From assembly GCA_016218375.1 (NCBI GenBank), contig JACREG010000061.1, positions 1 through 39,017 of the forward strand: a stretch of 39,017 bases of DNA, written 5' to 3'. This document shows positions 18,626 through 26,701 of the stretch, piece by piece. The notes under the pieces are model-generated. The model worked only from the letters and a program-made list of their open reading frames with translations, searched no databases and was not told where the DNA came from. Both the position numbers and the translations under genes were made by a program. How positions within the stretch are numbered: position 1 is the first letter of the stretch; every line of letters begins with the position of its first letter. Source of the DNA: Gammaproteobacteria bacterium (GTDB taxonomy: Bacteria; Pseudomonadota; Gammaproteobacteria; Thiohalobacterales; Thiohalobacteraceae).

Positions 18626-19102
18626 ATGAGCAGCCTCGTCCTCGGCAAAAAGGTTCCGGATTTTCGTCTGCCCGCCACCGGCGATCAGGAGATCCGCCTC
18701 GCCGATCTCAAGGGTACGCACGTCGTGCTGTATTTCTATCCCAAGGACAGCACCCCGGGCTGCACCCTCGAAGGCCAGGACTTCCGCGACCAGCACGCCA
18801 AGTTCAAGCGTCTGAACACGGTGATCCTCGGCGTGTCGCGCGACAGCCTGGCCGCGCACGCGAAGTTCAAGGACAAACAGAACTTCCCCTTCGAGCTGCT
18901 GTCGGACGGCGAGGAAACACTGTGTCGTCGGTTCGACGTCATCAAAGAGAAAAACATGTACGGCAAGAAAGTTCTGGGCATCGAGCGCAGCACTTTCCTG
19001 ATCGATGCGGCCGGCGTACTGCGCGCCGAGTGGCGCAAGGTCAAAGTGCCCGGCCATGTGGACGAGGTGCTCGCGGCCGTGAAGGCGTTGGGCAAGTCAT
19101 AG
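18626..19102 (+). CDS. bcp: Peroxiredoxin of the BCP/PrxQ type
   Basis: 158 residues. A thiol peroxidase that reduces H2O2 and organic peroxides in the cytosol. The peroxidatic Cys46 is in YPKDSTPGCTLE. The resolving Cys normally five residues later is Gln51 here, and the alternative helix-3 resolving position is Lys82. A third cysteine, Cys100 (ETLCRRFDV), matches the place of Cys99 in E. coli BCP. The enzyme may therefore work as a 1-Cys type or use Cys100. A strong hairpin repeat follows the stop codon and may terminate the gcvR-bcp transcript. Confidence 0.93.
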   Translation: MSSLVLGKKVPDFRLPATGDQEIRLADLKGTHVVLYFYPKDSTPGCTLEGQDFRDQHAKFKRLNTVILGVSRDSLAAHAKFKDKQNFPFELLSDGEETLCRRFDVIKEKNMYGKKVLGIERSTFLIDAAGVLRAEWRKVKVPGHVDEVLAAVKALGKS

Positions 19103-19118
19103 AGTGTCCGATGCTCCC

Positions 19119-19183
19119 GTAGGAGCGGCCTCTGGCCGCGAACAAATTGCGCTAAACCTTTCGCGGCCAGAGGCCGCTCCTAC
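19119..19183. repeat. REP-like perfect inverted repeat (GTAGGAGCGGCC family)
   Basis: Two perfect 24-bp arms (GTAGGAGCGGCCTCTGGCCG followed by CGAA, and its complement at 19160-19183) surround a 17-nt loop. The consensus is like the REP sequences common in Pseudomonas and relatives. Located 16 nt after bcp, it could also stabilise or end that transcript. Confidence 0.85.
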
Positions 19184-19204
19184 AGAGTAGACGCCCAGCA
19201 GTAA

Positions 19205-19291
19205 GTAGCCCGGATGCAGCGCCAGCGTAATCCGGGAAGCAGGGGCATCGACATTCCCGGATTACGGCACTGCGTGCCGCCATCGGGCTAC
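19205..19291. repeat. Pair of opposed GTAGCCCGGAT repeat units, copies B and C
   Basis: Unit B (19205-19238, plus strand) and unit C (19252-19291, minus strand) face each other about 13 nt apart. Both read GTAGCCCG-GAT-n-GTAATCCGGGAA and match copy A at 13701-13736. This is a typical REP doublet, placed 38 nt upstream of the phoH-family gene. Confidence 0.8.
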
Positions 19292-19328
19292 GCAATGCCG
19301 GCTTTCGGCCGTTGAAGCAGAGGTCATC

Positions 19329-20741
19329 TTGAGCAAACAAACCATCGCCGGCAAACGTCTCTTCGTGTTGGACACCAACGTCCTGATGCACGACCCCACG
19401 GCCTTGTTCCGTTTTCACGAACACGATGTGTTCCTGCCCATGGCGGTGCTGGAGGAATTGGATAACGCCAAGGTCGGCATGAACGAAGTGGCGCGCAACG
19501 TGCGCCAGACCAACCGTTTTCTGGACGAACTCACCTGCAACGCCAGCCACGGCGACATCGAGGCCGGCCTGCCGCTCAATACCCGCTCCGCGGCGCTGGG
19601 CAACGGCCAGGCGGCCGGCAAGTTGTACATCCAGACCCGCATCCTCAACGCCGATCTACCGGCCGGCATGCCCGGCAGCAAAAAGGACAACAGCATCCTC
19701 AGCACGGCGCTGGCCATGCAGGCGGAGCGTGTCGATACCACCGTCACGCTGGTCACCAAGGACATCAATCTGCGCATCAAGGCCGCCGTTCTTGGCGTTC
19801 ATGCGGAAGAATATTTCAACGATCAGGTGCTCGACGACGTCAGCCTGCTGTATTCGGGCCGCGCGGAACTGGGCGACGATTTCTGGAGCAGCCACGGCGA
19901 CAGCATGGACTCGTGGCAGAAAGAGGGTTGCACCTTCTACCGCGTGAAAGGCCCGCAGGTCGAGGCATGGCATCCCAATCAATGTCTGGCGTTGGGCGGC
20001 GAACGGCCGATGGAAGCGATCGTGCGCAGTCGCGACAACGACAGCGCGGTGTTGGAAGTGATGACCGATTTCCGCAAGCCGAGTCATTCGGTGTGGGGCA
20101 TCAACGCACGCAACGTCGATCAGAATTTCGCATTGAATCTCTTGATGGACCCGGACATCGACTTCGTCAGCCTGGTCGGCCAGGCCGGCACCGGCAAGAC
20201 GTTGCTGGCACTCGCCGCCGGTCTCGCGCAGACGCTGGACGATAAACGCTACAGCGAAATCATCATGACCCGCGTGACGATTCCGGTCGGCGAGGACATC
20301 GGCTTTCTGCCTGGCACGGAAGAGGAAAAGATGACGCCGTGGATGGGCGCGTTGATGGACAATCTGGAAGTGCTGACCAAATCGGATCAGGGCGGCGACT
20401 GGGGCCGCGCCGCGACCAACGATCTGATTCAGAGCCGCATCCGCATCCGTTCGCTGAACTTCATGCGCGGCCGCACCTTCCTCAACAAATACCTGATCCT
20501 CGACGAGGCGCAGAACCTGACGTCAAAGCAGATGAAGACGCTGGTCACGCGCGCCGGTCCCGGCACCAAGGTAATCTGTCTGGGCAACATCGCGCAGATC
20601 GACACACCGTATCTGACCGAAACCAGTTCCGGTTTGACCTATGTGGTCGATCGCTTCAAGGATTGGGAGCACAGCGGCCACATTATCCTGCGTCAGGGCG
20701 AACGCTCGCGGCTGGCGGATTTCGCGTCGGGGAATTTGTGA
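19329..20741 (+). CDS. PIN domain plus PhoH-family ATPase (YlaK type)
   Basis: 470 residues. The N-terminal PIN-like nuclease domain (about 7-145) starts KRLFVLDTNVLMHDP, with acidic residues continuing in SILSTAL and LVTKDINLRIKA. The C-terminal PhoH ATPase (about 245-460) has Walker A GQAGTGKT near residue 285 and Walker B KYLILDEAQNL. PIN-PhoH (PhoH2) proteins are reported RNA helicase/RNases; the cellular target here is unknown. It begins with TTG, supported by GAGG six bases upstream and by the immediate start of the PIN fold. The gene is transcribed alone on the plus strand. Confidence 0.92.
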   Translation: MSKQTIAGKRLFVLDTNVLMHDPTALFRFHEHDVFLPMAVLEELDNAKVGMNEVARNVRQTNRFLDELTCNASHGDIEAGLPLNTRSAALGNGQAAGKLYIQTRILNADLPAGMPGSKKDNSILSTALAMQAERVDTTVTLVTKDINLRIKAAVLGVHAEEYFNDQVLDDVSLLYSGRAELGDDFWSSHGDSMDSWQKEGCTFYRVKGPQVEAWHPNQCLALGGERPMEAIVRSRDNDSAVLEVMTDFRKPSHSVWGINARNVDQNFALNLLMDPDIDFVSLVGQAGTGKTLLALAAGLAQTLDDKRYSEIIMTRVTIPVGEDIGFLPGTEEEKMTPWMGALMDNLEVLTKSDQGGDWGRAATNDLIQSRIRIRSLNFMRGRTFLNKYLILDEAQNLTSKQMKTLVTRAGPGTKVICLGNIAQIDTPYLTETSSGLTYVVDRFKDWEHSGHIILRQGERSRLADFASGNL

Positions 20742-21029
20742 GTCCTACGCAGCGTACGACGGCATCCACACAGACTTAACCCTATATCGATTAGATCGAT
20801 CTCTCCAGATATCCACAGCTCTTGGTGCCGCATGTGCCAGGAACCCGTCGCGCGGCCTTGAAACCGCGTATCGCCGGTACTGCTCAAATCTGCCAAAATG
20901 GCCGCTCGCTGGATGCTGGCTTCCGCCCGTCAACCCGCGCTATCTCGTTCATGGATTGTCATTCAATAACAACATCACGGAAGCGTGACGCGGCCATCCA
21001 CCCCCGCGCAGCTTCACTACAGGGAGTGT

Positions 21030-21884
21030 ATGTCGATGGAAACTCAATTCCACGCACCTGGAAAGGACGCGGCGCTCGCGAGAAAAACACCTGCCGAACA
21101 TCGCCACGTTGGCGTCGACGTAGCGGGAAATTTTCCCGTGCGTATCTACGCACTCGGCCGCTTCACGCTGCTGGTTCAGGATTCGGCACCGCGGGCCTCG
21201 CGTAAATCGCAGCATAAACCACTTGAACTGCTCAAGGCGCTGATCGCGCTGGGCGGGCGCGACGTCTCCATAGAAGGACTTGCACATGCGCTCTGGCCCG
21301 ACGCGGAGGGCGACAAGGCGTTGGTCGCATTCGATACTACACTGCACCGCCTCCGCCGCCTGCTGGGCATACCTGGCGCACTGATTCTCACCGGTCGCAA
21401 ACTCACGCTCAACGCGAATCAGTGCTGGGTAGACTGCTGGGCGGTCGAAAGAATTATGCGTACTCTCGATTCCGCTTTGAAGGAACACCGCGCCACGGAA
21501 GCCGACGTCGCCGCACTCGGCGAAAGTATCGAGAATCTGTACCACGGCATGTTCCTCGGCACCGACACGCCGACGGCATGGTCATTATCCCTGCGCGAAC
21601 GGTTGCGTAGCCGCTATCTGCGTTACATCACCAACGCCGGGCGTTTCTGGGAAACGGCCGGACAACATGCGCACGCCATCGACATCTATCGCAAGGGCAT
21701 CGAAACGGACAATCTGATGGAACATTTCTATCAGCGGCTGATGCATTGCCATTTGCAGCTCGATCAACGCGCGGAAGCCCTGTCGGTGTACTACCGCTGT
21801 GAGCGGGTATTGTCCAGACTGCACGGCATTCGTCCCAATCAGATCACCGAAACATTGCGCATCCGCGCTCAGTTCCCCAGTTAA
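21030..21884 (+). CDS. BTAD/SARP-type transcriptional regulator
   Basis: 284 residues. An N-terminal winged-helix DNA-binding domain (about 35-125: PVRIYALGRFTLLV, KPLELLKALIALGG, GLAHALWPDAEGDKA, TLHRLRRLLG) is followed by an alpha-helical bacterial transcriptional activator domain built of TPR-like helices (about 130-280, ending LSRLHGIRPNQIT). No NTPase or sensor domain is attached. ATG at 21030 follows AGGGAG by only 3 nt; ATG at 21036 is nine bases from it and may be the true start. The small gene and the four VPLPA-CTERM genes downstream run on the same strand, so it is a candidate local activator; this is inference. The 288-nt gap upstream holds no gene. Confidence 0.85.
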   Translation: MSMETQFHAPGKDAALARKTPAEHRHVGVDVAGNFPVRIYALGRFTLLVQDSAPRASRKSQHKPLELLKALIALGGRDVSIEGLAHALWPDAEGDKALVAFDTTLHRLRRLLGIPGALILTGRKLTLNANQCWVDCWAVERIMRTLDSALKEHRATEADVAALGESIENLYHGMFLGTDTPTAWSLSLRERLRSRYLRYITNAGRFWETAGQHAHAIDIYRKGIETDNLMEHFYQRLMHCHLQLDQRAEALSVYYRCERVLSRLHGIRPNQITETLRIRAQFPS

Positions 21885-22088
21885 CCTCCGCTTCTCATCA
21901 CGCGCCACATAGTGCCGGCCGGATATTGGTCCGGCGCTGGGCGCCTGTGCGCGCCTCATTCTTCCTATCCATCCGGTTTGTCACGCGCATAAACCGCGCA
22001 CCTATCGCTCCGCGAATCCGTCAGTCATCTGTCAGTTGCCTATCCGCAGTATGCGTAACCGTAGGCGGAACTAACAGGATCAAGCAAC

Positions 22089-22307
22089 GTGGAGAACTAC
22101 ATCGTACGCATATACCGGAGGAACAACTGCGGTCCCGATGAGATCGTCGGGAATGTGGAGTGCGTCGAGAACGGGGAAACCTTGCCCTTCAGAGGCATAC
22201 CGGAATTCGTCGCGATTTTCTCGACACCCCGCGAAGATTCGGCTCCAGACCGGGATTTAGCCGATCGGACGCGAGGTAAAGCAGTGCACATGAAACACCG
22301 CCAATAG
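22089..22307 (+). CDS. 72-residue protein with YIVRIYRR start, unknown function
   Basis: 72 residues, GTG start with AGGA about nine bases upstream. The opening ENYIVRIYRRNNCGPDEIVG and the following VECVENGETLPFRGIPEFVAIF look like a compact beta-rich small protein: alternating hydrophobic strands, then a polar turn, then a helix. I recognise the YxVRIYRR opening as recurring in small uncharacterised proteins but cannot name a family. It lies between the BTAD regulator and the first VPLPA-CTERM gene, on the same strand. The tail after residue 50 is low in structure. The remaining parts of the gap (21885-22088 and 22308-22345) contain no other gene. Confidence 0.55.
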   Translation: MENYIVRIYRRNNCGPDEIVGNVECVENGETLPFRGIPEFVAIFSTPREDSAPDRDLADRTRGKAVHMKHRQ

Positions 22308-22345
22308 GCATCGACAAAACAACCAACAAAGCATTCGGAGGAGTC

Positions 22346-22930
22346 ATGAAATCAATACTAATAGCCATAAGCATGGCAGTACTCGGCATGGGAACGGCCC
22401 AGGCGGCATCCACCACCTATTTCCTCGACCAGTCCAGTTTGCTGCCGGATGACAACGCCTACCTCAAAGTCACCCTCACCGAGACCAGCCGTGGCGTCAA
22501 CTTCAAGGTAAATCCCCTGGAGCCGTTCGATAGCATCGCCGGCGCGAATTTCGGCATCGACGGTTTTGGCCTCAATTTCACGTCCAACACGCCGTATAAG
22601 ATCTCCGGCCTATCGAAGAAATGGAGAGTGAAGCCGGACGGGAAGATAAGCGAGTTCGGACGCTACGACATTCAGCTCAAATATAAAGGGCTATCGCATG
22701 AAAACGCGTTGAGCTTCCGCGTCCTCGGCACGTCCCTGGACGACTTCGACGACTTCTTCGCCGCACACGTTCACGGCTTCGGCATGAACAGCAATGGGAA
22801 GAAGAATCGCAGCGCCTATTTTGGCGGCAGCTCCACCATCACAGCCGTGCCCGTACCCACCGCCCTGTGGTTGTTCGGTTCCGGACTGCTGGGCATGGTG
22901 GGGATTGCGCGCCGCAAACAAACGGTCTGA
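22346..22930 (+). CDS. VPLPA-CTERM sorting-domain protein 1
   Basis: 194 residues. A signal peptide (residues 1-20, ending AQAAS) leads into a beta-rich body of unknown function. The C-terminal sorting tail reads VPVPTALWLFGSGLLGMVGIARRK: a VPxP motif, a hydrophobic helix and a basic end. Such tails mark proteins that an exosortase cuts or anchors during export, in bacteria with exopolysaccharide systems. GGAGGAG five bases upstream fixes the start. It is the first of four consecutive genes with this tail. The body has no recognised domain. Confidence 0.88.
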   Translation: MKSILIAISMAVLGMGTAQAASTTYFLDQSSLLPDDNAYLKVTLTETSRGVNFKVNPLEPFDSIAGANFGIDGFGLNFTSNTPYKISGLSKKWRVKPDGKISEFGRYDIQLKYKGLSHENALSFRVLGTSLDDFDDFFAAHVHGFGMNSNGKKNRSAYFGGSSTITAVPVPTALWLFGSGLLGMVGIARRKQTV

Positions 22931-23039
22931 TGCAATAACCGCTTATCGCATACCAGGCAGAAGGCATGGTAGCGACCGACACACGCCAACATGACGCGGC
23001 GTGAGATGCATACACGGAAAATCGACAGGAGGCAGCACA

Positions 23040-23834
23040 ATGCATCGTATAAAACAAATATTCGCCGCAATCGTCCTGGCATCGGGATTTACCGCAACAT
23101 CGTCCCAGGCGTCCCCGATTCTCTGGATTGACGATGCAAGCGGCCATCTCGGCACGGTAGACGTAGCGACCGGCAACGTCACGGTCATCGGCAGCATGGG
23201 CGTAGTCATGACCGACATTGCCTTCGATCCAACAGGTATCTTGTACGGTATCTCGTTCTCTTCGCTCTACCGAATTAACACGGAAACCGCCGCATCCACC
23301 CTTGTCGGAAACACAGGCATCAGCTCCAACTCGCTGGTGTTTGGCGCGGACGGCACACTGTACACAGCGAGCCGATCGCTCTACACGCTCAACCCGAGTA
23401 CAGGCACAGCGACATTGATTGGGAATGGAGGCACCGCTTACAACTCCTCCGGTGATCTCGCCTTCATAGGGAACGACCTGTATCTGAGTTCCGTCAGCGC
23501 CGACTACCTCATGCGTCTCGACAGGACGACCGGTGTTGCCACGTATGTCGGCAGCATCGGCGTCGGAGCCGTGTATGGCATGGCCACCAACAATAATGTC
23601 GATCTCTATGGCGTCGCCGGCACATCGATATTGTCCATCAATACCGCAACCGGGGCCGGGAGCACACTCCTGAATTACGCAGGACACGGGCTCGGTGCCG
23701 CATATGGCACATCCTTCATCGAGGAGGCCGCGCCAGCGGTACCACTACCTGCTGCCGCATGGCTATTCGGCTCAGGGCTGTTGGGGATGATCGGCATCGC
23801 GCGCACAAAGATGCACGCCGGATCGACACACTGA
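23040..23834 (+). CDS. VPLPA-CTERM protein 2 with propeller-like repeats
   Basis: 264 residues. A signal peptide ends near SSQASP (about residue 23). The body is made of about five repeats of the form LYxINxxTGxxTLxGxxG: LGTVDVATGNVTVIG, LYRINTETAASTLVG, LYTLNPSTGTATLIG, LMRLDRTTGVATYVG and ILSINTATGAGSTLL. They suggest a beta-propeller. The sorting tail is VPLPAAAWLFGSGLLGMIG followed by IARTK. AGGAGG seven bases upstream supports the ATG at 23040; an earlier in-frame ATG at 23001 lacks this and would put residues ahead of the signal peptide. The gene lies 109 nt after protein 1. Confidence 0.87.
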   Translation: MHRIKQIFAAIVLASGFTATSSQASPILWIDDASGHLGTVDVATGNVTVIGSMGVVMTDIAFDPTGILYGISFSSLYRINTETAASTLVGNTGISSNSLVFGADGTLYTASRSLYTLNPSTGTATLIGNGGTAYNSSGDLAFIGNDLYLSSVSADYLMRLDRTTGVATYVGSIGVGAVYGMATNNNVDLYGVAGTSILSINTATGAGSTLLNYAGHGLGAAYGTSFIEEAAPAVPLPAAAWLFGSGLLGMIGIARTKMHAGSTH

Positions 23835-23885
23835 AGCAGATGGCTGCGTGACATCTCGGCTGTAACGACAAAATCAGGGAGCACC

Positions 23886-24626
23886 ATGAACATGCGCCTA
23901 AAAACACTGACACTCATCGCGGCACTCGGCTTCTCGGGAGCGCTTGCAACGAACCACGCGTTCGCGGCACCGATCCCGGTATTCGAAACCGATTTCGACG
24001 GTGCATTACCTACCGAGTTTACGCCCGGAACCGCACTGCTTACCGGTGTACAGGGATATGCCGGGCTCGGCCCCGCCGGTAATCAGTTCGGCGGGAATTT
24101 CCTGCGCAGCGCGACCGGAAACACGGTGAATCTGCATCTGGACAACCTGCCGGCCCACGACACGATTACACTTGAGTTCCTGTTCGCCGCGATCGATTCG
24201 CTCGACGGCACAGGCACATTCCCGGCCGGCGATTATTTCCGTATCGTGTTCGATGGGACGATTCTCTTCAGCGAGTCGTTTGCCAATGCGCTACCGTCCC
24301 AGATCCAAAGTTATGTTCCTCCGCCGGGCGTGGAACTGGCGCGCCATGTTGACCTGGGATTCCAGGGTCCGGGCGGATACTACACGGACAGCGCATACAA
24401 CCTCGGTGCCGACCCGCGGTTTCTTAACTTCGCTCACACGGGTTCGTCGGTAAACATCGACTTCTTTATTTTTGGCGAGGGCAACCAGAGTCTCGACGAC
24501 GAATCGTGGGCCATGGATAACCTGCGCGTAAGCGTCACGACGAGTGCGGTTCCTGCCCCCGCTGCCGCGTGGCTGTTCGGTTCGGGTCTGCTGGGACTGG
24601 TCGGCGTGGCGCGGCGCGAAGTTTGA
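23886..24626 (+). CDS. VPLPA-CTERM sorting-domain protein 3
   Basis: 246 residues. The signal peptide ends ATNHAFAAP (about residue 28). The body opens with PVFETDFDGALPTEF and has alternating strands and a late WAMDNLRVS motif, which is common at the end of jelly-roll, carbohydrate-binding-like domains of PEP-CTERM proteins. A binding role is inference. The sorting tail is VPAPAAAWLFGSGLLGLVGV followed by ARREV. GGGAG five bases upstream marks the start, 51 nt after protein 2. It belongs with its three neighbours by tail only; the bodies do not resemble each other. Confidence 0.88.
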   Translation: MNMRLKTLTLIAALGFSGALATNHAFAAPIPVFETDFDGALPTEFTPGTALLTGVQGYAGLGPAGNQFGGNFLRSATGNTVNLHLDNLPAHDTITLEFLFAAIDSLDGTGTFPAGDYFRIVFDGTILFSESFANALPSQIQSYVPPPGVELARHVDLGFQGPGGYYTDSAYNLGADPRFLNFAHTGSSVNIDFFIFGEGNQSLDDESWAMDNLRVSVTTSAVPAPAAAWLFGSGLLGLVGVARREV

Positions 24627-24685
24627 ACCGGGGAAAGTTGACCATTCTTACAACCATAAACTCCAGGCATCAACGGGAGAAAAAC

Positions 24686-25600
24686 TTGAACAATAATTCA
24701 AACAATCATCGCATTTGGGTTCCGCTCTCTGGGTTGCTGCTCATAGCCGCAAGTCCGGTGCAGGCAACAGTCATTGCCAATTCTGCGGTGGTGTATGAGG
24801 AACCCGACAGTAGCCGTGAAGTCATTTACGGCCCATCAGGTGCTGTGAGCGTAGCGAGCTATATCAATGCTGCATCGAATGGGATGGCCGCTGCCGGATA
24901 CGGACAGGCCGCGTATGGCGCATTGCATGCGAGTGCATTCTCTGCTGCTATTGCTGGGCCACGTAACGAGACGCGCGGACAGGGCGGGGCCACTTGGATC
25001 GACCAAGTCACGTTCTCCGATGCCGCATTGACAGGGACGTCGGCCTTCGCTCGCGCCAGCTTTTCGTTATCGGGCGGTTTAGCGTCCTACTCCCCGGCGG
25101 TGGGTGTTGGAGTCGGCAATTCGACGGTAGCGGCGTCGGTGCGAATTAACGGTGGGTTGGTTTATTCAACCTCGGGGCAACTCGTGTCGTGGAATGGCGT
25201 CATCACGACCGATGAAATTATCCGCGGTCAGGCGCTGAATGGGGTGTATCAAGCCGATCCCGCCGCCAGTTTAACCGGCACCTTCTCGTTCGATATCCCC
25301 TTTGTGTTCGGCACTGCATTCCAGATGTCGGCCGATCTGACTGCCTTCACTCAGGCGCAGTATGAGGCGAGTGCCTACAGCAACTTTGGCTCATCCGGTT
25401 ACTGGGGTGGAATCAGCGAAGTGCATCTGGCCGATGGGACGATATTGAGCGGTTATAGCCTCAGTTCCGCATCGGGCTTTGACTGGGCTAACGCCTATCC
25501 GACCTCCGCGGTCCCCATCCCCGCCACCGCATGGTTGTTCGGCTCAGGTCTGCTGGGGCTGATCGGCATAGCACAGAGGAAGGTGGAACGCCCAGCCTAA
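24686..25600 (+). CDS. VPLPA-CTERM sorting-domain protein 4
   Basis: 304 residues, starting at a TTG with CGGGAGA about seven bases upstream. Starting further upstream would overlap protein 3 and put about 39 residues ahead of the signal peptide. The signal region is NHRIWVPLSGLLLIAASPVQA. The body is rich in Ser, Ala, Gly and Tyr (for example AASNGMAAAGYGQAAYGALH) and predicted beta-rich, with no named domain. The sorting tail is VPIPATAWLFGSGLLGLIGI followed by AQRK. It closes the array, 59 nt after protein 3, and is convergent with the permease gene (35-nt gap). Confidence 0.85.
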   Translation: MNNNSNNHRIWVPLSGLLLIAASPVQATVIANSAVVYEEPDSSREVIYGPSGAVSVASYINAASNGMAAAGYGQAAYGALHASAFSAAIAGPRNETRGQGGATWIDQVTFSDAALTGTSAFARASFSLSGGLASYSPAVGVGVGNSTVAASVRINGGLVYSTSGQLVSWNGVITTDEIIRGQALNGVYQADPAASLTGTFSFDIPFVFGTAFQMSADLTAFTQAQYEASAYSNFGSSGYWGGISEVHLADGTILSGYSLSSASGFDWANAYPTSAVPIPATAWLFGSGLLGLIGIAQRKVERPA

Positions 25601-25635
25601 CCGCTTGCAACAGTGCGGACTTCATGACTGGCGGA

Positions 25636-26688
25636 TTACGCCGCGAGCGTACGCGGCCAGGCCTTCAGCACCGCCTGCACAAGCGTCGCCAACGGGATAG
25701 CGAAGAACACGCCCCAGAAACCCCACAGGCCGCCGAACAACAGCACGGCGACGATGATGGCAATGGGATGCAGGTTCACCACTTCGGAGAACAGCAGCGG
25801 TACCAGCACATAACCGTCCAGCCCCTGGATAATCAGATACGCCGTCACCAGCCAGGCGAACTCGCCGCTCCAGCCCCATTGGAAATACGCAATGACGACC
25901 ACGGGAAACGTGACTACCAGCGCGCCGATGTAGGGAATGATGACCGACAACCCCACCAGCGTCGCCAGTAACACGGCGTATTGCAAGCCCATCAGTCTGA
26001 AGACGACATAGCTCGCCACGCCGACGACGAGGATCTCCCAGACCTTGCCCCGCACATAATTGCCGAGCTGACGATCGACGTCGTGCCACACCAGCGCCGA
26101 CAGCGCACGTTCGCGCGGAAGATAGCCGCTCAGCCAATCGAGAATCTCGGTCTTGTCCTTGAGAAAGAAGAACACCAGCATCGGCACTAGGATCATGTAC
26201 ACCAACACCATCATGAAGCCCATCAGCGACGCCACCGACCAGGACAATACCCGCTGACCGAGGCCGCCGAGCTCGGTGCGCAGCGCCGCGAACACCTGAC
26301 TGATCTGTTCTTCGCTGATGAAGTTCGGATATTTTTCCGGCAGCAGCCGCAAGGCCTCCTGGCCGCGCGCGACCATGTCCGGGAATTGCTGGATGAGTTG
26401 CGTGAGCTGATTGGATAAACGCGGCAGGATGCCGAACACTGTGAACATCAGCGCCGCGAGAAACATCAGGAAGACCAACGTCATCGCCAGGGAACGCCGC
26501 ACCCCGCGCCGCCCCAGCGCATCGACCAGTCCGTCCAGCAGATAGGCGATCACCAGGCTGGCCAGCACCGGCGCGAGCATGTCGCCCACCGTCATCACTA
26601 AGGCAAAGCCGACGACCAGAACGATGCCCAGCGCGACGACTTGAGGATTGCTGAAATGCCGGCGGAACCAGTCGCGGATGCTGTCCAT
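25636..26688 (-). CDS. AI-2E family transporter (PerM-like permease)
   Basis: 350 residues, with about seven or eight membrane segments in the usual AI-2E exporter arrangement: two near the N-terminus (about 18-55), one at about 65-90, a large soluble loop (about 90-150), then the C-terminal bundle. Family motifs include LIQQFPDMVARGQE, IPYIGALVVTFPVVVIAY and LFGGLWGFWGVFFAIPLAT. Substrates of this family vary and are unknown here. It is the last gene of a three-gene minus-strand operon with a small hypothetical (13-nt gap) and a LysR regulator. Confidence 0.9.
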   Translation of the reverse strand: MDSIRDWFRRHFSNPQVVALGIVLVVGFALVMTVGDMLAPVLASLVIAYLLDGLVDALGRRGVRRSLAMTLVFLMFLAALMFTVFGILPRLSNQLTQLIQQFPDMVARGQEALRLLPEKYPNFISEEQISQVFAALRTELGGLGQRVLSWSVASLMGFMMVLVYMILVPMLVFFFLKDKTEILDWLSGYLPRERALSALVWHDVDRQLGNYVRGKVWEILVVGVASYVVFRLMGLQYAVLLATLVGLSVIIPYIGALVVTFPVVVIAYFQWGWSGEFAWLVTAYLIIQGLDGYVLVPLLFSEVVNLHPIAIIVAVLLFGGLWGFWGVFFAIPLATLVQAVLKAWPRTLAA

Positions 26689-26701
26689 TGAGCCCCTGGC
26701 T

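Noticed and set aside
13589-19291. Repeats considered as a CRISPR array
   Set aside because: The repeats belong to different families, are palindromic and irregularly spaced, and no cas gene is present.
21900-21945. Small GCCGGA/TCCGGC hairpin after the BTAD gene as a terminator
   Set aside because: Six-bp stem with no T-tract; too weak to call.
22308-25635. Search for an exosortase or transposase gene near the VPLPA-CTERM array
   Set aside because: No frame here has the expected membrane topology or motifs; the enzyme, if present, lies elsewhere.
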